Of a stretch of 19,613 nt of DNA, positions 6,481-13,291 are shown piece by piece. Numbering within the stretch: the first letter of the stretch is position 1; each line of letters opens with the position of its first letter. The stretch spans positions 13,017 to 32,629 of the forward strand of contig NZAU01000141.1 in the NCBI GenBank assembly GCA_002686215.1, in the 5' to 3' direction. The notes beneath the pieces are model-generated. The model had not been told where the DNA came from, did not search any database, and saw only the letters and a program-made list of their open reading frames with translations. The DNA is from Candidatus Woesearchaeota archaeon. GTDB lineage: Archaea; Nanoarchaeota; Nanoarchaeia; UBA10117; ARS21. A program made the position numbers and the translations under genes.

Positions 6481-6942
6481 TTATTTCATTTTTTCTGCAG
6501 CTTCCTGCACTGTTGCTGGATCAACTGCGCCATTTGACATTAAAACATTACGATTTGCTAAGTGGCCTTTTTCAATATCAGCCTTGTTTTGTCCGTGGTA
6601 TTTAACCGCATGTGATTCTTCTATCATTATGTCAGTTACCATTCTTCCATCTTCACTTATGAAATCGCCAAGGATTCTACCGAACTTACCTTTCATATCC
6701 TCGCCGTCTTTTGCTGCAAATGTTTTTAGTGTAGTCCACTCGCCAAGTAAAGACTTAAGCTTTTCTTTAGCAGCTAATCCAAAAACTTTTTCTACTTTAT
6801 CTGATGTTCTTGACTCTGGAGTATCGATACCCATGATTCGAACTCTCTCGTCTGTTAGCACAATACCAAAACCTAGATCTATATCAACGTCTACTGTGTC
6901 TCCGTCAATAACCTTAAGCACTTTCGCTTTGTATTCGTACAT
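6481..6942 (-). CDS. Thermonuclease (staphylococcal nuclease family)
   Basis: This 153-residue protein is an SNase-fold nuclease. It has VIDGDTVDVDI (D13, D15), then VRIMGIDTPES with R35, D40, T41 and E43, the same numbers as the active-site residues of the Staphylococcus aureus enzyme, and R89 in GRIL matching Arg87. With calcium, such enzymes cut single- and double-stranded DNA and RNA. No signal peptide is visible, so it should act inside the infected cell, perhaps on host DNA; that is inference. AAGGAA gives a good ribosome binding site. The 5' end overlaps the GIY-YIG-like gene by 29 bases. Confidence 0.88.
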   Translation of the reverse strand: MYEYKAKVLKVIDGDTVDVDIDLGFGIVLTDERVRIMGIDTPESRTSDKVEKVFGLAAKEKLKSLLGEWTTLKTFAAKDGEDMKGKFGRILGDFISEDGRMVTDIMIEESHAVKYHGQNKADIEKGHLANRNVLMSNGAVDPATVQEAAEKMK

Positions 6943-7357
6943 CTTTTATTCCTTTTAAATGTTTACTATGAATTTTTCCTCCAATAAATTCATTATAATA
7001 ATCATCACGGAATAATACTTGTCTGTCAATTTGTTCTTTCATTTCATAATAACTCATCTCACCCTTTGTTTCGCAAAGGCGGAGGATCTCTCGTTTGAAT
7101 CTAGTTCTTCCTACATTTTCTACTAGAAGTTTTACTTCCTCATTAGATCCAAAGTAATCTTGCCAGTCAGATTCGAGCTTTTTAACTCTTCTTCGTTTCT
7201 GGCCTTTTAATGGTTTAAGTCTACGTGTAGACCATAGGTTCTTTTTACCTACATATTTTTTACCATTATCCAAATCAGTTATTAGATAAACAAATCCGGC
7301 TAAGCTTTCTACTTCATGCTCAGCCGGATTAAATTCTTTTCCATTATAAAGCCACAT
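6914..7357 (-). CDS. GIY-YIG-like protein (Seg-type, T4-like phage family)
   Basis: Residues 22-38 read FVYLITDLDNGKKYVGK, a form of the GIY-YIG signature with VYL and YVG at the usual spacing. Basic segments follow (RRLKPLKGQKRRRVKK), then SDWQDYFGSNEEV and a conserved ETKGEMSYYEMKEQ block with a Glu that could be catalytic. I recognise this 147-residue family from T4-like marine phages, where it is sometimes called a Seg-like homing endonuclease. It is short for a homing enzyme and is fixed in place among replication genes, so a housekeeping nuclease role is at least as likely. A late promoter box lies 26 bases before the start codon. Confidence 0.7.
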   Translation of the reverse strand: MWLYNGKEFNPAEHEVESLAGFVYLITDLDNGKKYVGKKNLWSTRRLKPLKGQKRRRVKKLESDWQDYFGSNEEVKLLVENVGRTRFKREILRLCETKGEMSYYEMKEQIDRQVLFRDDYYNEFIGGKIHSKHLKGIKDVRIQSESA

Positions 7358-7382
7358 ATAAATCTCTTGTTAATTACAGATG

Positions 7383-7390
7383 TATTTATA
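7383..7390 (-). promoter_or_regulatory. T4-type late promoter box (TATAAATA)
   Basis: The minus strand carries an exact TATAAATA at 7390-7383. It lies three bases past the stop of the zinc-ribbon gene and 26 bases before the start codon of the GIY-YIG-like gene. This is the -10 element read by the T4 late sigma factor gp55 and its relatives. It would let the GIY-YIG-like and nuclease genes be made late as well. Confidence 0.6.
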
Positions 7391-7392
7391 TG

Positions 7393-7572
7393 TTACTCCA
7401 TATCAATAATTTCACCTAGTTCTTCTATCTCTTCATCATCGCCATGAACTCGTGTTGGCCTAACCTCTTCTCCACACATAGGACAGTGTGATGGTTCTGG
7501 AAATGGCCTATTAAAAGATACATACGTTTCGTTATCGCACCAATCGCATTCTATGTTCCAATGTACACTCAT
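7393..7572 (-). CDS. Small zinc-ribbon protein, 59 residues
   Basis: This short gene starts at ATG 7572 with a strong ribosome binding site (GAGGAG) that overlaps the stop codon of the ribonucleotide reductase gene, and ends with TAA at 7393. The product has CDWC (residues 9-12) and CPMCG (30-34), a clear CxxC...CxxC zinc ribbon, followed by an acidic tail (DDEEIEELGEIID). It begins MSVHWNIECDWCDNETY. The function is unknown; small zinc ribbons often bind proteins or nucleic acid. Being translated right after the reductase suggests co-expression with it. Confidence 0.75.
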   Translation of the reverse strand: MSVHWNIECDWCDNETYVSFNRPFPEPSHCPMCGEEVRPTRVHGDDEEIEELGEIIDME

Positions 7573-7584
7573 AAAAATTACTCC

Positions 7585-9801
7585 TCAAAAATCAATTTCA
7601 CATGCACCACCTGCGCATGCTGCTGCTCCCATAGTATCAACTTCAGTGTAACGTTTTTCTGTCAAATCTTCAATCCAATCGACTGGAGTAAAGTTCTTGT
7701 TTATCTTGTTCCACTTATGTAGAAGATACGAATCTTTTAAACAATACTCTGCTTGTTTAGTATCACCATTTAAATAGTTATCAGCGAAGTTGTTGAATCT
7801 TCGAACCCAATCTCGTTTCATTGCGTTGTCAGAACTTTCCAATGTTAAGTCATCTCCCATACCGTGCGATGTTGCACATGCTGACCATAAATTATCAAAT
7901 GCATTCAATGCATCTACTACTAAACCAGAAGCAAATATTGCTGCTGTACCGTATTTATTCACCATATCTTCAGCTGAAATTACTGCAGTGTTTGGTGCTT
8001 GGTTGAAGTCTTTATCACCCATAGCAGATAGAAATGAAATACCTGCAAATGAATGTCTATTCTCAAACACATAACGTTCTACTTCATCCCAATCGTCTAC
8101 AATAATTGTGTTTGAAACATTGTGCCGTACGCCATAGTCTGCACAAAGCTCTTCATTAGTACCAGCATCTACCCAATGTCTCTGTGCTAGTTTTACTTTT
8201 TCTAAATGGTCTACACCAATGAGTTCATCTTTAAAAATAGAACCAGTCTTTGGTACTATTGGAAATGATATCACCACGTCTGTACCACCAGCTGACCACA
8301 CAGATTCTTCTACCATATGTGGATTTATTCTTTGAATTGTTTGGGTTACTTCTGACTCTTTATTCATTTGAACATTACGAATATACATGCTAGAATGCTC
8401 AGCATGAATACCAGAGCCAGTTTGTAATAGAACTGACGCATTGCCCGACGGCTTAACGCACGTTGTTCTAGCTGCTGGGTTAATTCCGATAGCTTTTGCC
8501 ACTTCTCTGTTTGTTTCTTTAACAATTTTAGCCCCCTCCTCAAGGATGGCTGGATCAAATAATACGTCAGGATTATTCATCCATCCTGTTATTGAAGCAC
8601 CTATAAGAGCTTCTCTGTCAAAAATATCTTTTGATGTTTCACTTAAAAATTTAAAATCTGTGTAGCCAGCTTGCAGTGTTCCTAGTATTGAAGCTGCTCT
8701 ACATGCTTGAAAGAAATCTTCTTTAGTTACACACATGCCACCGTTTATTTCAGTTAAGTTGCAGCCTTGCCAGCCTGACTTACCTTTGATCTGTGGATAC
8801 ATTCCAATCTCAACACAAGGATTAGTCGTGTGTTCTGAAGACTGAACGAAAACAAAACCTGGTTCTCCAAATTCTTTTACAGATTTCATAATATTACTAA
8901 ATTCATCAGGTGTGGTTTTATCTCGTACAATAACTGCAGAGTTGTTAGATCGTCCACGCTGTGGATTATCTACAAACCAATTACCTGTTTTTGCTGTCAT
9001 CATCTCTTCATCGTCAGGTGAGAATAAACAAATGGTGGCTGATCTACGAACGCCACCTGATAAAACTGCATCTGCTGTATGCATACAAATGTCATACACT
9101 TGAATAGGACGTAGTGAAACAGGCGTTGATCGATCAATTGTAATTGACTGTAATAGGTGTTCGATTTTATCGAGTGCTAGCCTTAATCCATCAGGACCTG
9201 GTGCTTTAAAGCCACCAGATATCTTAGCACCTTTAGGACGTATCAACGACAAATCAAAATAAACTCTTCGACCAGCATAGTCTGGATGCTTACCGCCATC
9301 AGCAAAATAAGACGACATTAAGACGTCAACAGCTGTTGCCCAGCCTTCAATTGAATCTTCTACTACATGTGTTTTAGGTTGCTTTGTTCTTGCTTGTACT
9401 TGAGGTAACTTTGCTATGTGATGCTTTTGTACAGAAAATCCTGCTCCTGCACCACAAAGGAGAATGTAAAATATTTCACCAAAGAAAGCAGCTCTATCTG
9501 CATATGAAGATGTGCAATTATACATCCTCATTTGATGTTTTAATATCTGTTCTCCACCAAACTGCAACGCTCTCTGTGCACCTAGTACTCGTTGTTCCTT
9601 ATAAGCAGTTCTTGCTTCTTCTATAAAAGATTGAATCTTATTTAATTTGTCGTTATAAAAACCTTCGTGCATACTCATCACACGATCCACTGCTTCATCC
9701 CAACTTTCGTATCTACCCTTGTCGTCGCTCCAACGAGAATAGCTGTCAAAAAACTTTGTCTCGGACAAAAGTTTCCTAGTGTCAACAGATGCTGTTGCCA
9801 T
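7585..9801 (-). CDS. nrdJ: Adenosylcobalamin-dependent ribonucleotide reductase, class II monomeric type
   Basis: This 738-residue enzyme makes deoxyribonucleotides from ribonucleotides. Length and layout match the monomeric B12-dependent reductase of Lactobacillus leichmannii (739 residues). C96 (MYNCTSS) and C347 (QGCNLTE) form the likely active-site redox pair. NPCVE (residues 327-331) holds the radical Cys C329 with N327 and E331. The C-terminal shuttle pair C729/C734 (CAGGACEIDF) has the same spacing as Cys731/Cys736 of the model enzyme. GGVRRSA and a Gly-rich region around 115-123 also fit. No class I small-subunit gene is seen here. The gene has its own promoter and leader, and the nearby glutaredoxin may reduce it. 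It needs coenzyme B12 from the host. Confidence 0.9.
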   Translation of the reverse strand: MATASVDTRKLLSETKFFDSYSRWSDDKGRYESWDEAVDRVMSMHEGFYNDKLNKIQSFIEEARTAYKEQRVLGAQRALQFGGEQILKHQMRMYNCTSSYADRAAFFGEIFYILLCGAGAGFSVQKHHIAKLPQVQARTKQPKTHVVEDSIEGWATAVDVLMSSYFADGGKHPDYAGRRVYFDLSLIRPKGAKISGGFKAPGPDGLRLALDKIEHLLQSITIDRSTPVSLRPIQVYDICMHTADAVLSGGVRRSATICLFSPDDEEMMTAKTGNWFVDNPQRGRSNNSAVIVRDKTTPDEFSNIMKSVKEFGEPGFVFVQSSEHTTNPCVEIGMYPQIKGKSGWQGCNLTEINGGMCVTKEDFFQACRAASILGTLQAGYTDFKFLSETSKDIFDREALIGASITGWMNNPDVLFDPAILEEGAKIVKETNREVAKAIGINPAARTTCVKPSGNASVLLQTGSGIHAEHSSMYIRNVQMNKESEVTQTIQRINPHMVEESVWSAGGTDVVISFPIVPKTGSIFKDELIGVDHLEKVKLAQRHWVDAGTNEELCADYGVRHNVSNTIIVDDWDEVERYVFENRHSFAGISFLSAMGDKDFNQAPNTAVISAEDMVNKYGTAAIFASGLVVDALNAFDNLWSACATSHGMGDDLTLESSDNAMKRDWVRRFNNFADNYLNGDTKQAEYCLKDSYLLHKWNKINKNFTPVDWIEDLTEKRYTEVDTMGAAACAGGACEIDF

Positions 9802-9842
9802 TTTGTACCTCTTCTTTTGCTGATTTATTCTTTACATGTAGT

Positions 9843-9870
9843 ATTATATATTAAAATGCGAGATTGTAAA
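9843..9870 (-). promoter_or_regulatory. Sigma70-like promoter for nrdJ
   Basis: On the minus strand, TTTACA (9870-9865) and a perfect TATAAT (9848-9843) are 16 bases apart, in the non-coding stretch between 9911 and 9801. Transcription would start near 9836, giving a leader of about 35 bases with AGAGGT before the nrdJ ATG. Confidence 0.75.
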
Positions 9871-9871
9871 T

Positions 9872-9887
9872 ATACCATATATGGTAT
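9872..9887. promoter_or_regulatory. Perfect 16-base palindrome next to the nrdJ -35 box, possible operator
   Basis: ATACCATATATGGTAT is a perfect inverted repeat ending one base from the -35 hexamer of the nrdJ promoter. A dimeric regulator could bind here, which would link reductase expression to a host or phage factor. It is not followed by a T-run on the minus strand, so it is not a terminator of the upstream genes. The sequence is AT-rich, so chance is possible. Confidence 0.45.
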
Positions 9888-9910
9888 TTTAATAAAAAAA
9901 ATACAACAAT

Positions 9911-10120
9911 TTATTGATTTTTTTTATCTGCTTGATCCATGATCATGTAGTAGTATGCAGCGTCCATTCTAGTGCCTTTAAGGCTTTCCGCAACAGCAGC
10001 ATAATTCTCTTCTTCACAATTACATGTTACACAAACATCATTAATACAATTAGGACAATTAGGAGAGTAGCAGTGGCACCTGTGTCCACAGTTCTTGCAT
10101 ACTCTCTCAGGTCCTATCAT
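9911..10120 (-). CDS. Cys-rich small protein, probably zinc-binding
   Basis: This 69-residue protein has nine cysteines and two histidines packed into residues 8-35, starting CKNCGHRCHCYSPNC and continuing CPNC...CVTCNC. The pattern fits two interleaved zinc sites. The C-terminal half is a plain helix (AAVAESLKGTRMDAAYYYMI) with a short Lys-rich end. The start overlaps the o-spanin stop as ATGA, with GGAAG upstream. I do not recognise a family. It is the last gene of the long operon before nrdJ. Confidence 0.65.
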   Translation of the reverse strand: MIGPERVCKNCGHRCHCYSPNCPNCINDVCVTCNCEEENYAAVAESLKGTRMDAAYYYMIMDQADKKNQ

Positions 10121-10470
10121 TCTTCTTCCGTAAGCGCTTCTTCGTAATAAGCAATAATAGCTTGTTGATCTTTTACATATCTACGAAGCTCTGCTATACC
10201 TATAGCAAGATTTTCGTATCCTTTTGGCGTAATAACAAACATAACTTTATTACCAGTTTTAGCTTCAATCTCTGCTATCTTCTGATCAAAGTTTTGATCT
10301 GTTAAAACAAACCAATCCACGGGTGGAAACTTAACCGCCTTTGGTCGTTCTTGTATTGGAATGTCTTGTTTCTTATATTCAGTCTGTACTACTACTTCCG
10401 GTTCCGGCATCCTGTTCCCCAGACACCCCGCTAGGAGTAGTGGGCTCATCAGAAGGAGGAGTAGTTTCAT
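10117..10470 (-). CDS. o-spanin (Rz1-like outer-membrane lipoprotein)
   Basis: I start at ATG 10470, giving a signal sequence MKLLLLLMSPLLLAGC with the lipobox LAGC, so the mature lipoprotein begins at Cys16. The mature part has a Pro-rich linker (MPEPEVVV, then PIQERPKAVKFPPVDW) and a C-terminal helical segment. Its first 92 bases lie inside the i-spanin gene in another frame, the classic Rz/Rz1 overlap. Spanins join the two membranes and disrupt the outer membrane in the last step of lysis. The ribosome binding site is poor (GAGG right at the ATG), so translation may depend on the overlapping i-spanin gene. At 117 residues the protein is long for an Rz1. Confidence 0.75.
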   Translation of the reverse strand: MKLLLLLMSPLLLAGCLGNRMPEPEVVVQTEYKKQDIPIQERPKAVKFPPVDWFVLTDQNFDQKIAEIEAKTGNKVMFVITPKGYENLAIGIAELRRYVKDQQAIIAYYEEALTEEE

Positions 10471-10831
10471 CCTCGATCCGTTCAATAAGTCTGCCAACCG
10501 CGTTGTTGACTCTATCTTCAAGTCCTTGTGCATTTGTTAATGCCTCCATAGTCAAATCAATTTTTGCGAAAGCACCTCTGAGTTTATCAAGGTGCACTTG
10601 TGATTGTTGCAATCGTTTAGTTAAATCTTTATTTAGTTGTTCATTCTTTTCCTGATCTGCAGCCATTGCTTCTACTGTAGCTTGCAATGTTTCTGCAGCT
10701 GATTTTAATTTTACGTTGTTCTCACGTAATGTCATAATAGTATCTTGAGACCAAAGGTAGTAAGTGTAACCACCATATCCTACGCCTCCTAGTATAGAGA
10801 CTATTATGAAAAATAGGTATACTTTAGCCAT
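10379..10831 (-). CDS. i-spanin (Rz-like inner-membrane protein)
   Basis: This 150-residue protein has an N-terminal membrane anchor (YLFFIIVSILGGVGYGGYTYYL) followed by a long charged coiled coil of about 90 residues in the periplasm and a disordered Thr/Ser/Pro-rich tail. This is the layout of Rz-type i-spanins, which pair with the o-spanin for the outer-membrane step of lysis. GGAAG precedes the ATG at 10831, and the start overlaps the upstream gene by eight bases. The identification rests on topology plus the embedded lipoprotein gene. Confidence 0.75.
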   Translation of the reverse strand: MAKVYLFFIIVSILGGVGYGGYTYYLWSQDTIMTLRENNVKLKSAAETLQATVEAMAADQEKNEQLNKDLTKRLQQSQVHLDKLRGAFAKIDLTMEALTNAQGLEDRVNNAVGRLIERIEDETTPPSDEPTTPSGVSGEQDAGTGSSSTD

Positions 10832-11063
10832 TATCTTCCATATGCTTTCTGAAACGTTTTAAAAGAACCATTTGCTTCTTTCTACGTCGGTCTGTGACTG
10901 GAATCTCCCTACCCAGATTAGGTGCTAGATCTACTCCGCCAGTCGCTACGGAGTTAGCGGGAGCGTCTTCAATATTTAATGTCTTTGGGTAATTCTTGTC
11001 GCCGGGCTTTAGCTTAGGTTTACCCATAGCTCGTCTTTTTCTTATATTATCCCATAAACTCAT
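10824..11063 (-). CDS. Small phage protein, MSLWDNI type
   Basis: This 79-residue protein starts MSLWDNIRKRRAMGKPKLKPGD and ends in a basic helix (RRRKKQMVLLKRFRKHMEDNG). The MSLW-N-I-basic start followed by a GDK stretch resembles small proteins common in marine phages, whose function is unknown to me. It overlaps the upstream gene as ATGA and the i-spanin gene by eight bases. Being next to the lysis genes may point to a late role, which is inference. Confidence 0.6.
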   Translation of the reverse strand: MSLWDNIRKRRAMGKPKLKPGDKNYPKTLNIEDAPANSVATGGVDLAPNLGREIPVTDRRRKKQMVLLKRFRKHMEDNG

Positions 11064-11632
11064 TTTGTTAGTTCCCCTGTTGTAACATATATTTTTTGAT
11101 TAGATCTAAGATGAGTTGCTTCGTAAATATCAAGCCCGAACATTTCACCTATTGGATAGGCATTATCAAATACTTTAATTTGATCTTTTGGATTTACTAG
11201 TTGTTCGAACGTGCTATTTAAAAGCTTTTCATCTTTTATTCTGTAAACGCCAGGTGATATTCTTCTGTCCTCTAAAACAAACCAAGCGTTCTCTTCAGTA
11301 ATAAAATCTAAACTTGTGATATTGAATTCTTTTAAGATTTTCTCTAATTCTTTGTCTGATAAGCCATTGTATTCTCTAATGAGATATAGCGCTGAAGCTA
11401 GTGAAGTCAGTTTGTTCTGACCTACTAGCCTCTTAACATTTGCTGCTAATCTAATAAACGGAGTGTAAGCAGACTTTTTTTCATCATTGTCAAGCTTTAC
11501 AGATTTATCTCTTTTACCTTTATCATCGATGATACCGAGTTTGTATGCATCCCAACTCTCCCACTTCATAACTAACATACGTAGGAACCTGAAGGTAAAT
11601 GCTAAATCTGCAGCTCTTTTTACTATTCCCAT
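11060..11632 (-). CDS. Conserved marine T4-like phage protein
   Basis: This 190-residue protein starts MGIVKRAADLAFTFRFLRML and contains SAYTPFIRLAANVKRLVG and a hydrophobic ASALYLIREY helix. I recall this pattern from T4-like cyanophages, where it is listed as a conserved hypothetical or structural protein. The C-terminal half is rich in beta-type segments (YPIGEMFGLDIYEATH, KIYVTTGELTK). It has no clear catalytic motif and no full membrane helix. It is coupled to both neighbours by TAATG and ATGA overlaps. A virion role fits its place between likely internal head proteins and lysis genes, but is not shown. Confidence 0.6.
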   Translation of the reverse strand: MGIVKRAADLAFTFRFLRMLVMKWESWDAYKLGIIDDKGKRDKSVKLDNDEKKSAYTPFIRLAANVKRLVGQNKLTSLASALYLIREYNGLSDKELEKILKEFNITSLDFITEENAWFVLEDRRISPGVYRIKDEKLLNSTFEQLVNPKDQIKVFDNAYPIGEMFGLDIYEATHLRSNQKIYVTTGELTK

Positions 11633-12000
11633 TAAATCTTCCTTAACGCTTCTACCACATTCTTATCCATAGGTACTTTGATATATTCATCATTTTTTAT
11701 GTGCCTCAAGAAAACTAAAAATGGTTTTATTACTTTCCATTGTTCATCATTCAATTTATATTCAAGCATTTTTAAAGTTGGATTTACATCAAATGCATTA
11801 AATATTACAATTACATGATTTAGTATTAGTCTTTCGGCTAGTTTGCCTGATTCAATATAACGATTTAATAATCTTTTTATATACTTAAATCTATTCAAAT
11901 CTTCATAAAACTCTTCTACATCAATACACTTTGGATTGTAGTAGTGTCTTGCAGCAAAGAGAATGAAGTTATCATCATTCACTTCATCAAAGAGTTGCAT
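11632..12000 (-). CDS. Conserved marine T4-like phage protein, 122 residues
   Basis: This protein begins MQLFDEVNDDNFILFAARHYYNP and ends VPMDKNVVEALRKI. Both ends match a small family I recall from T4-like marine phages, with a middle region DLNRFKYIKRLLNRY. It is mostly helical, soluble and without metal or nucleotide motifs. TAATG overlaps at both ends tie it to its neighbours. In related phages the family sits near structural genes; the function is unknown. Confidence 0.6.
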   Translation of the reverse strand: MQLFDEVNDDNFILFAARHYYNPKCIDVEEFYEDLNRFKYIKRLLNRYIESGKLAERLILNHVIVIFNAFDVNPTLKMLEYKLNDEQWKVIKPFLVFLRHIKNDEYIKVPMDKNVVEALRKI

Positions 12001-12416
12001 TATTTAACTACGTTTTTATCGCCTTTATCGTTGTCACCAGTACGCTTAGCCGCTGTTTTCATGCCTTTACGAAAATCTTTAAAGTTCTTGGCATGAACTT
12101 TTTCTGCATCAGCTGGCTCAGGTGTTGGTGTTTTATTTTTAAGCTGATCTTTTGCAGATGGCGATAAACCTTTAGTAGGCTCATCCTGTGGTCCGCCTTT
12201 ACCAGGCTTAGATGTTGGTACACCTTCATAAGCTTCTTTTTGTGAGATAGCTTTACGACGCTTATGTAGATACTCGTCAGATGAGTCTACATCACCGTCA
12301 TTGTCGATGTCTTTATCTTTTCGATCCTTGTGTTTGCCTTTAAGCTCTTTTTTATCTACAGGATCCATTGCTTCTTTCTGAGCACGCTCAGTTAGTCTTT
12401 TAATCCATTCGCTCAT
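12000..12416 (-). CDS. Disordered basic protein with EF-hand-like loop, possible internal head protein
   Basis: This 138-residue protein is Lys/Asp/Pro-rich and almost certainly disordered. Residues 36-47 (DIDNDGDVDSSD) form a calcium-binding loop of the EF-hand/dockerin type with acidic residues at positions 1, 3, 5, 9 and 12, followed by EYLHKRRKA. That segment recurs in marine T4-like phage proteins. The N-terminus MSEWIKRLTE has Leu8-x-Glu10, the same place as the cleavage site in the T4 capsid targeting sequence. A good ribosome binding site (GGAG) precedes the start. The role as a packaged protein is inference. Confidence 0.6.
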   Translation of the reverse strand: MSEWIKRLTERAQKEAMDPVDKKELKGKHKDRKDKDIDNDGDVDSSDEYLHKRRKAISQKEAYEGVPTSKPGKGGPQDEPTKGLSPSAKDQLKNKTPTPEPADAEKVHAKNFKDFRKGMKTAAKRTGDNDKGDKNVVK

Positions 12417-12428
12417 TTCTTTTCTCCG

Positions 12429-12707
12429 TTACATCCAAATGTTTGTCGCGATTGATCCTGCAATAGCAATGATTGCTACCCAGAATAATTTATTTATTAT
12501 CTTTACAGTGTGGGCGTTTTCTTCAACCTTCTTCTCGATCACGTCAAGTTTCTCGGAAAATTTATTCATTCTTTCCCAAGATCTTTCTCGATACTCATTA
12601 TAAGCATCCATCTTTTCTTCAAACCTAGCAATAGCAACAAGTGCTTCACCTAGCTTGTCTAGTTTTTCCTCGATACGATCGAGTCTTTTTCCAGTTGCTT
12701 CTGCCAT
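12429..12707 (-). CDS. Coiled-coil protein with C-terminal membrane anchor (XhlA-like)
   Basis: This 92-residue protein is a charged coiled coil for its first 65 or so residues (RLDRIEEKLDKLGEALVAIA and onward), followed by a single C-terminal membrane helix (LFWVAIIAIAGSIATNIWM). This tail-anchored layout is that of XhlA-type haemolysin proteins, which in some phages work with holins. A lysis accessory role is possible because the spanins lie in the same operon, but the family match is by shape only. It starts within a TAATG overlap. Confidence 0.6.
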   Translation of the reverse strand: MAEATGKRLDRIEEKLDKLGEALVAIARFEEKMDAYNEYRERSWERMNKFSEKLDVIEKKVEENAHTVKIINKLFWVAIIAIAGSIATNIWM

Positions 12708-13063
12708 TAGTTATCTACTTTCGCTGATCCTCGCCACTGGTAACAACTCCAGTATCTTGCTTTGTATTTTGGTCCAGGGTTGTCACAGTTATGTCTGGCA
12801 CGGAAGGAAGCCCTTCGTTTTGGGTCGTCTCTTTTGATTTCCATGTTTGGATCACCAAAGCGAACAACAACAACTTTGCCATTAGGACCCATAGTATATA
12901 CTTTGAACTTTTTGTTAGGATTTTCAGAAGTACGAATAGGGTCATTCAACTTAACCTTTTTCCCTTGATATTCCGCTTCCATAATATCTAGATCTTCGTA
13001 AAGATTGCAGTCTTCACAAGCCTCATCAATTCGATCTTTTCTATATTTGCTAAACTTATCCAC
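12707..13063 (-). CDS. Conserved marine T4-like phage protein, 118 residues (GTG start)
   Basis: The gene starts with GTG at 13063, overlapping the previous gene by eight bases; the next in-frame ATG would remove 27 conserved-looking residues. The C-terminal two thirds contain VVVVRFGDPNMEIKRDD, RRASFRARHNCDNPGP and KYKARYWSCYQW, a block I recall as strongly conserved in T4-like cyanophages and relatives, with Cys residues that could bind metal. The N-terminus (MDKFSKYRKDRIDE) is helical and charged. The function is unknown; neighbours suggest a virion or packaged protein. Confidence 0.65.
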   Translation of the reverse strand: MDKFSKYRKDRIDEACEDCNLYEDLDIMEAEYQGKKVKLNDPIRTSENPNKKFKVYTMGPNGKVVVVRFGDPNMEIKRDDPKRRASFRARHNCDNPGPKYKARYWSCYQWRGSAKVDN

Positions 13064-13283
13064 CGAACTCGTGCCCCGCTACTCTTTTCATTTGTTTATT
13101 AAATTCTGCCTGTGAAGGCTTTTCTTTATATAATTTAATCGAAATCTCAGGTCTATCTTTACCTTTGATTCTCCAATTATAGCCTTTATCTTTATGTTCA
13201 GGCTTTGTGGTTTTCACAACACGGCGCTTGTAACCAGCTTCCCATGTTTCTGAACCTTCAAGAAAAGACTTAAATTTTTGCAT
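13056..13283 (-). CDS. Small basic protein with capsid-targeting-like N-terminus
   Basis: This 75-residue protein begins MQKFKSFLEGSE, similar to other FKxFLxE starts in this operon. The rest is basic and polar (RRVVKTTKPEHKDKGYNWR, then RPEISIKLYKEKPSQAEF) and ends VAGHEFGG. The ribosome binding site is weak. The product is likely a small DNA-binding or internal head protein, by analogy with its neighbours only. Confidence 0.6.
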   Translation of the reverse strand: MQKFKSFLEGSETWEAGYKRRVVKTTKPEHKDKGYNWRIKGKDRPEISIKLYKEKPSQAEFNKQMKRVAGHEFGG

Positions 13284-13291
13284 GATATTAC

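Noticed and set aside
5183..6517. Exact 15-base repeat TCCTGCACTGTTGCT at 5183-5197 and 6503-6517, both encoding ATVQEA near a C-terminus
   Set aside because: The two proteins are otherwise unrelated and the match is short; in a window of this length one such repeat can occur by chance.
6584..6958. Plus-strand open frame of 124 codons
   Set aside because: It lies opposite the thermonuclease gene, has no protein family features and is the shadow of a well-supported gene. The same holds for the plus-strand frames at 16572-17054, 13875-14237 and 10341-10655.
6914..7357. Treating the GIY-YIG-like gene as a mobile homing endonuclease insertion
   Set aside because: There is no intron, no broken neighbour gene and no flanking repeat; the gene is tightly packed and overlaps the thermonuclease gene.
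9888..9908. Run of eight T residues on the minus strand after the Cys-rich gene, as a terminator
   Set aside because: The only stem before it is a four-base-pair AT-only repeat (CAAT/ATTG), too weak for a convincing intrinsic terminator.
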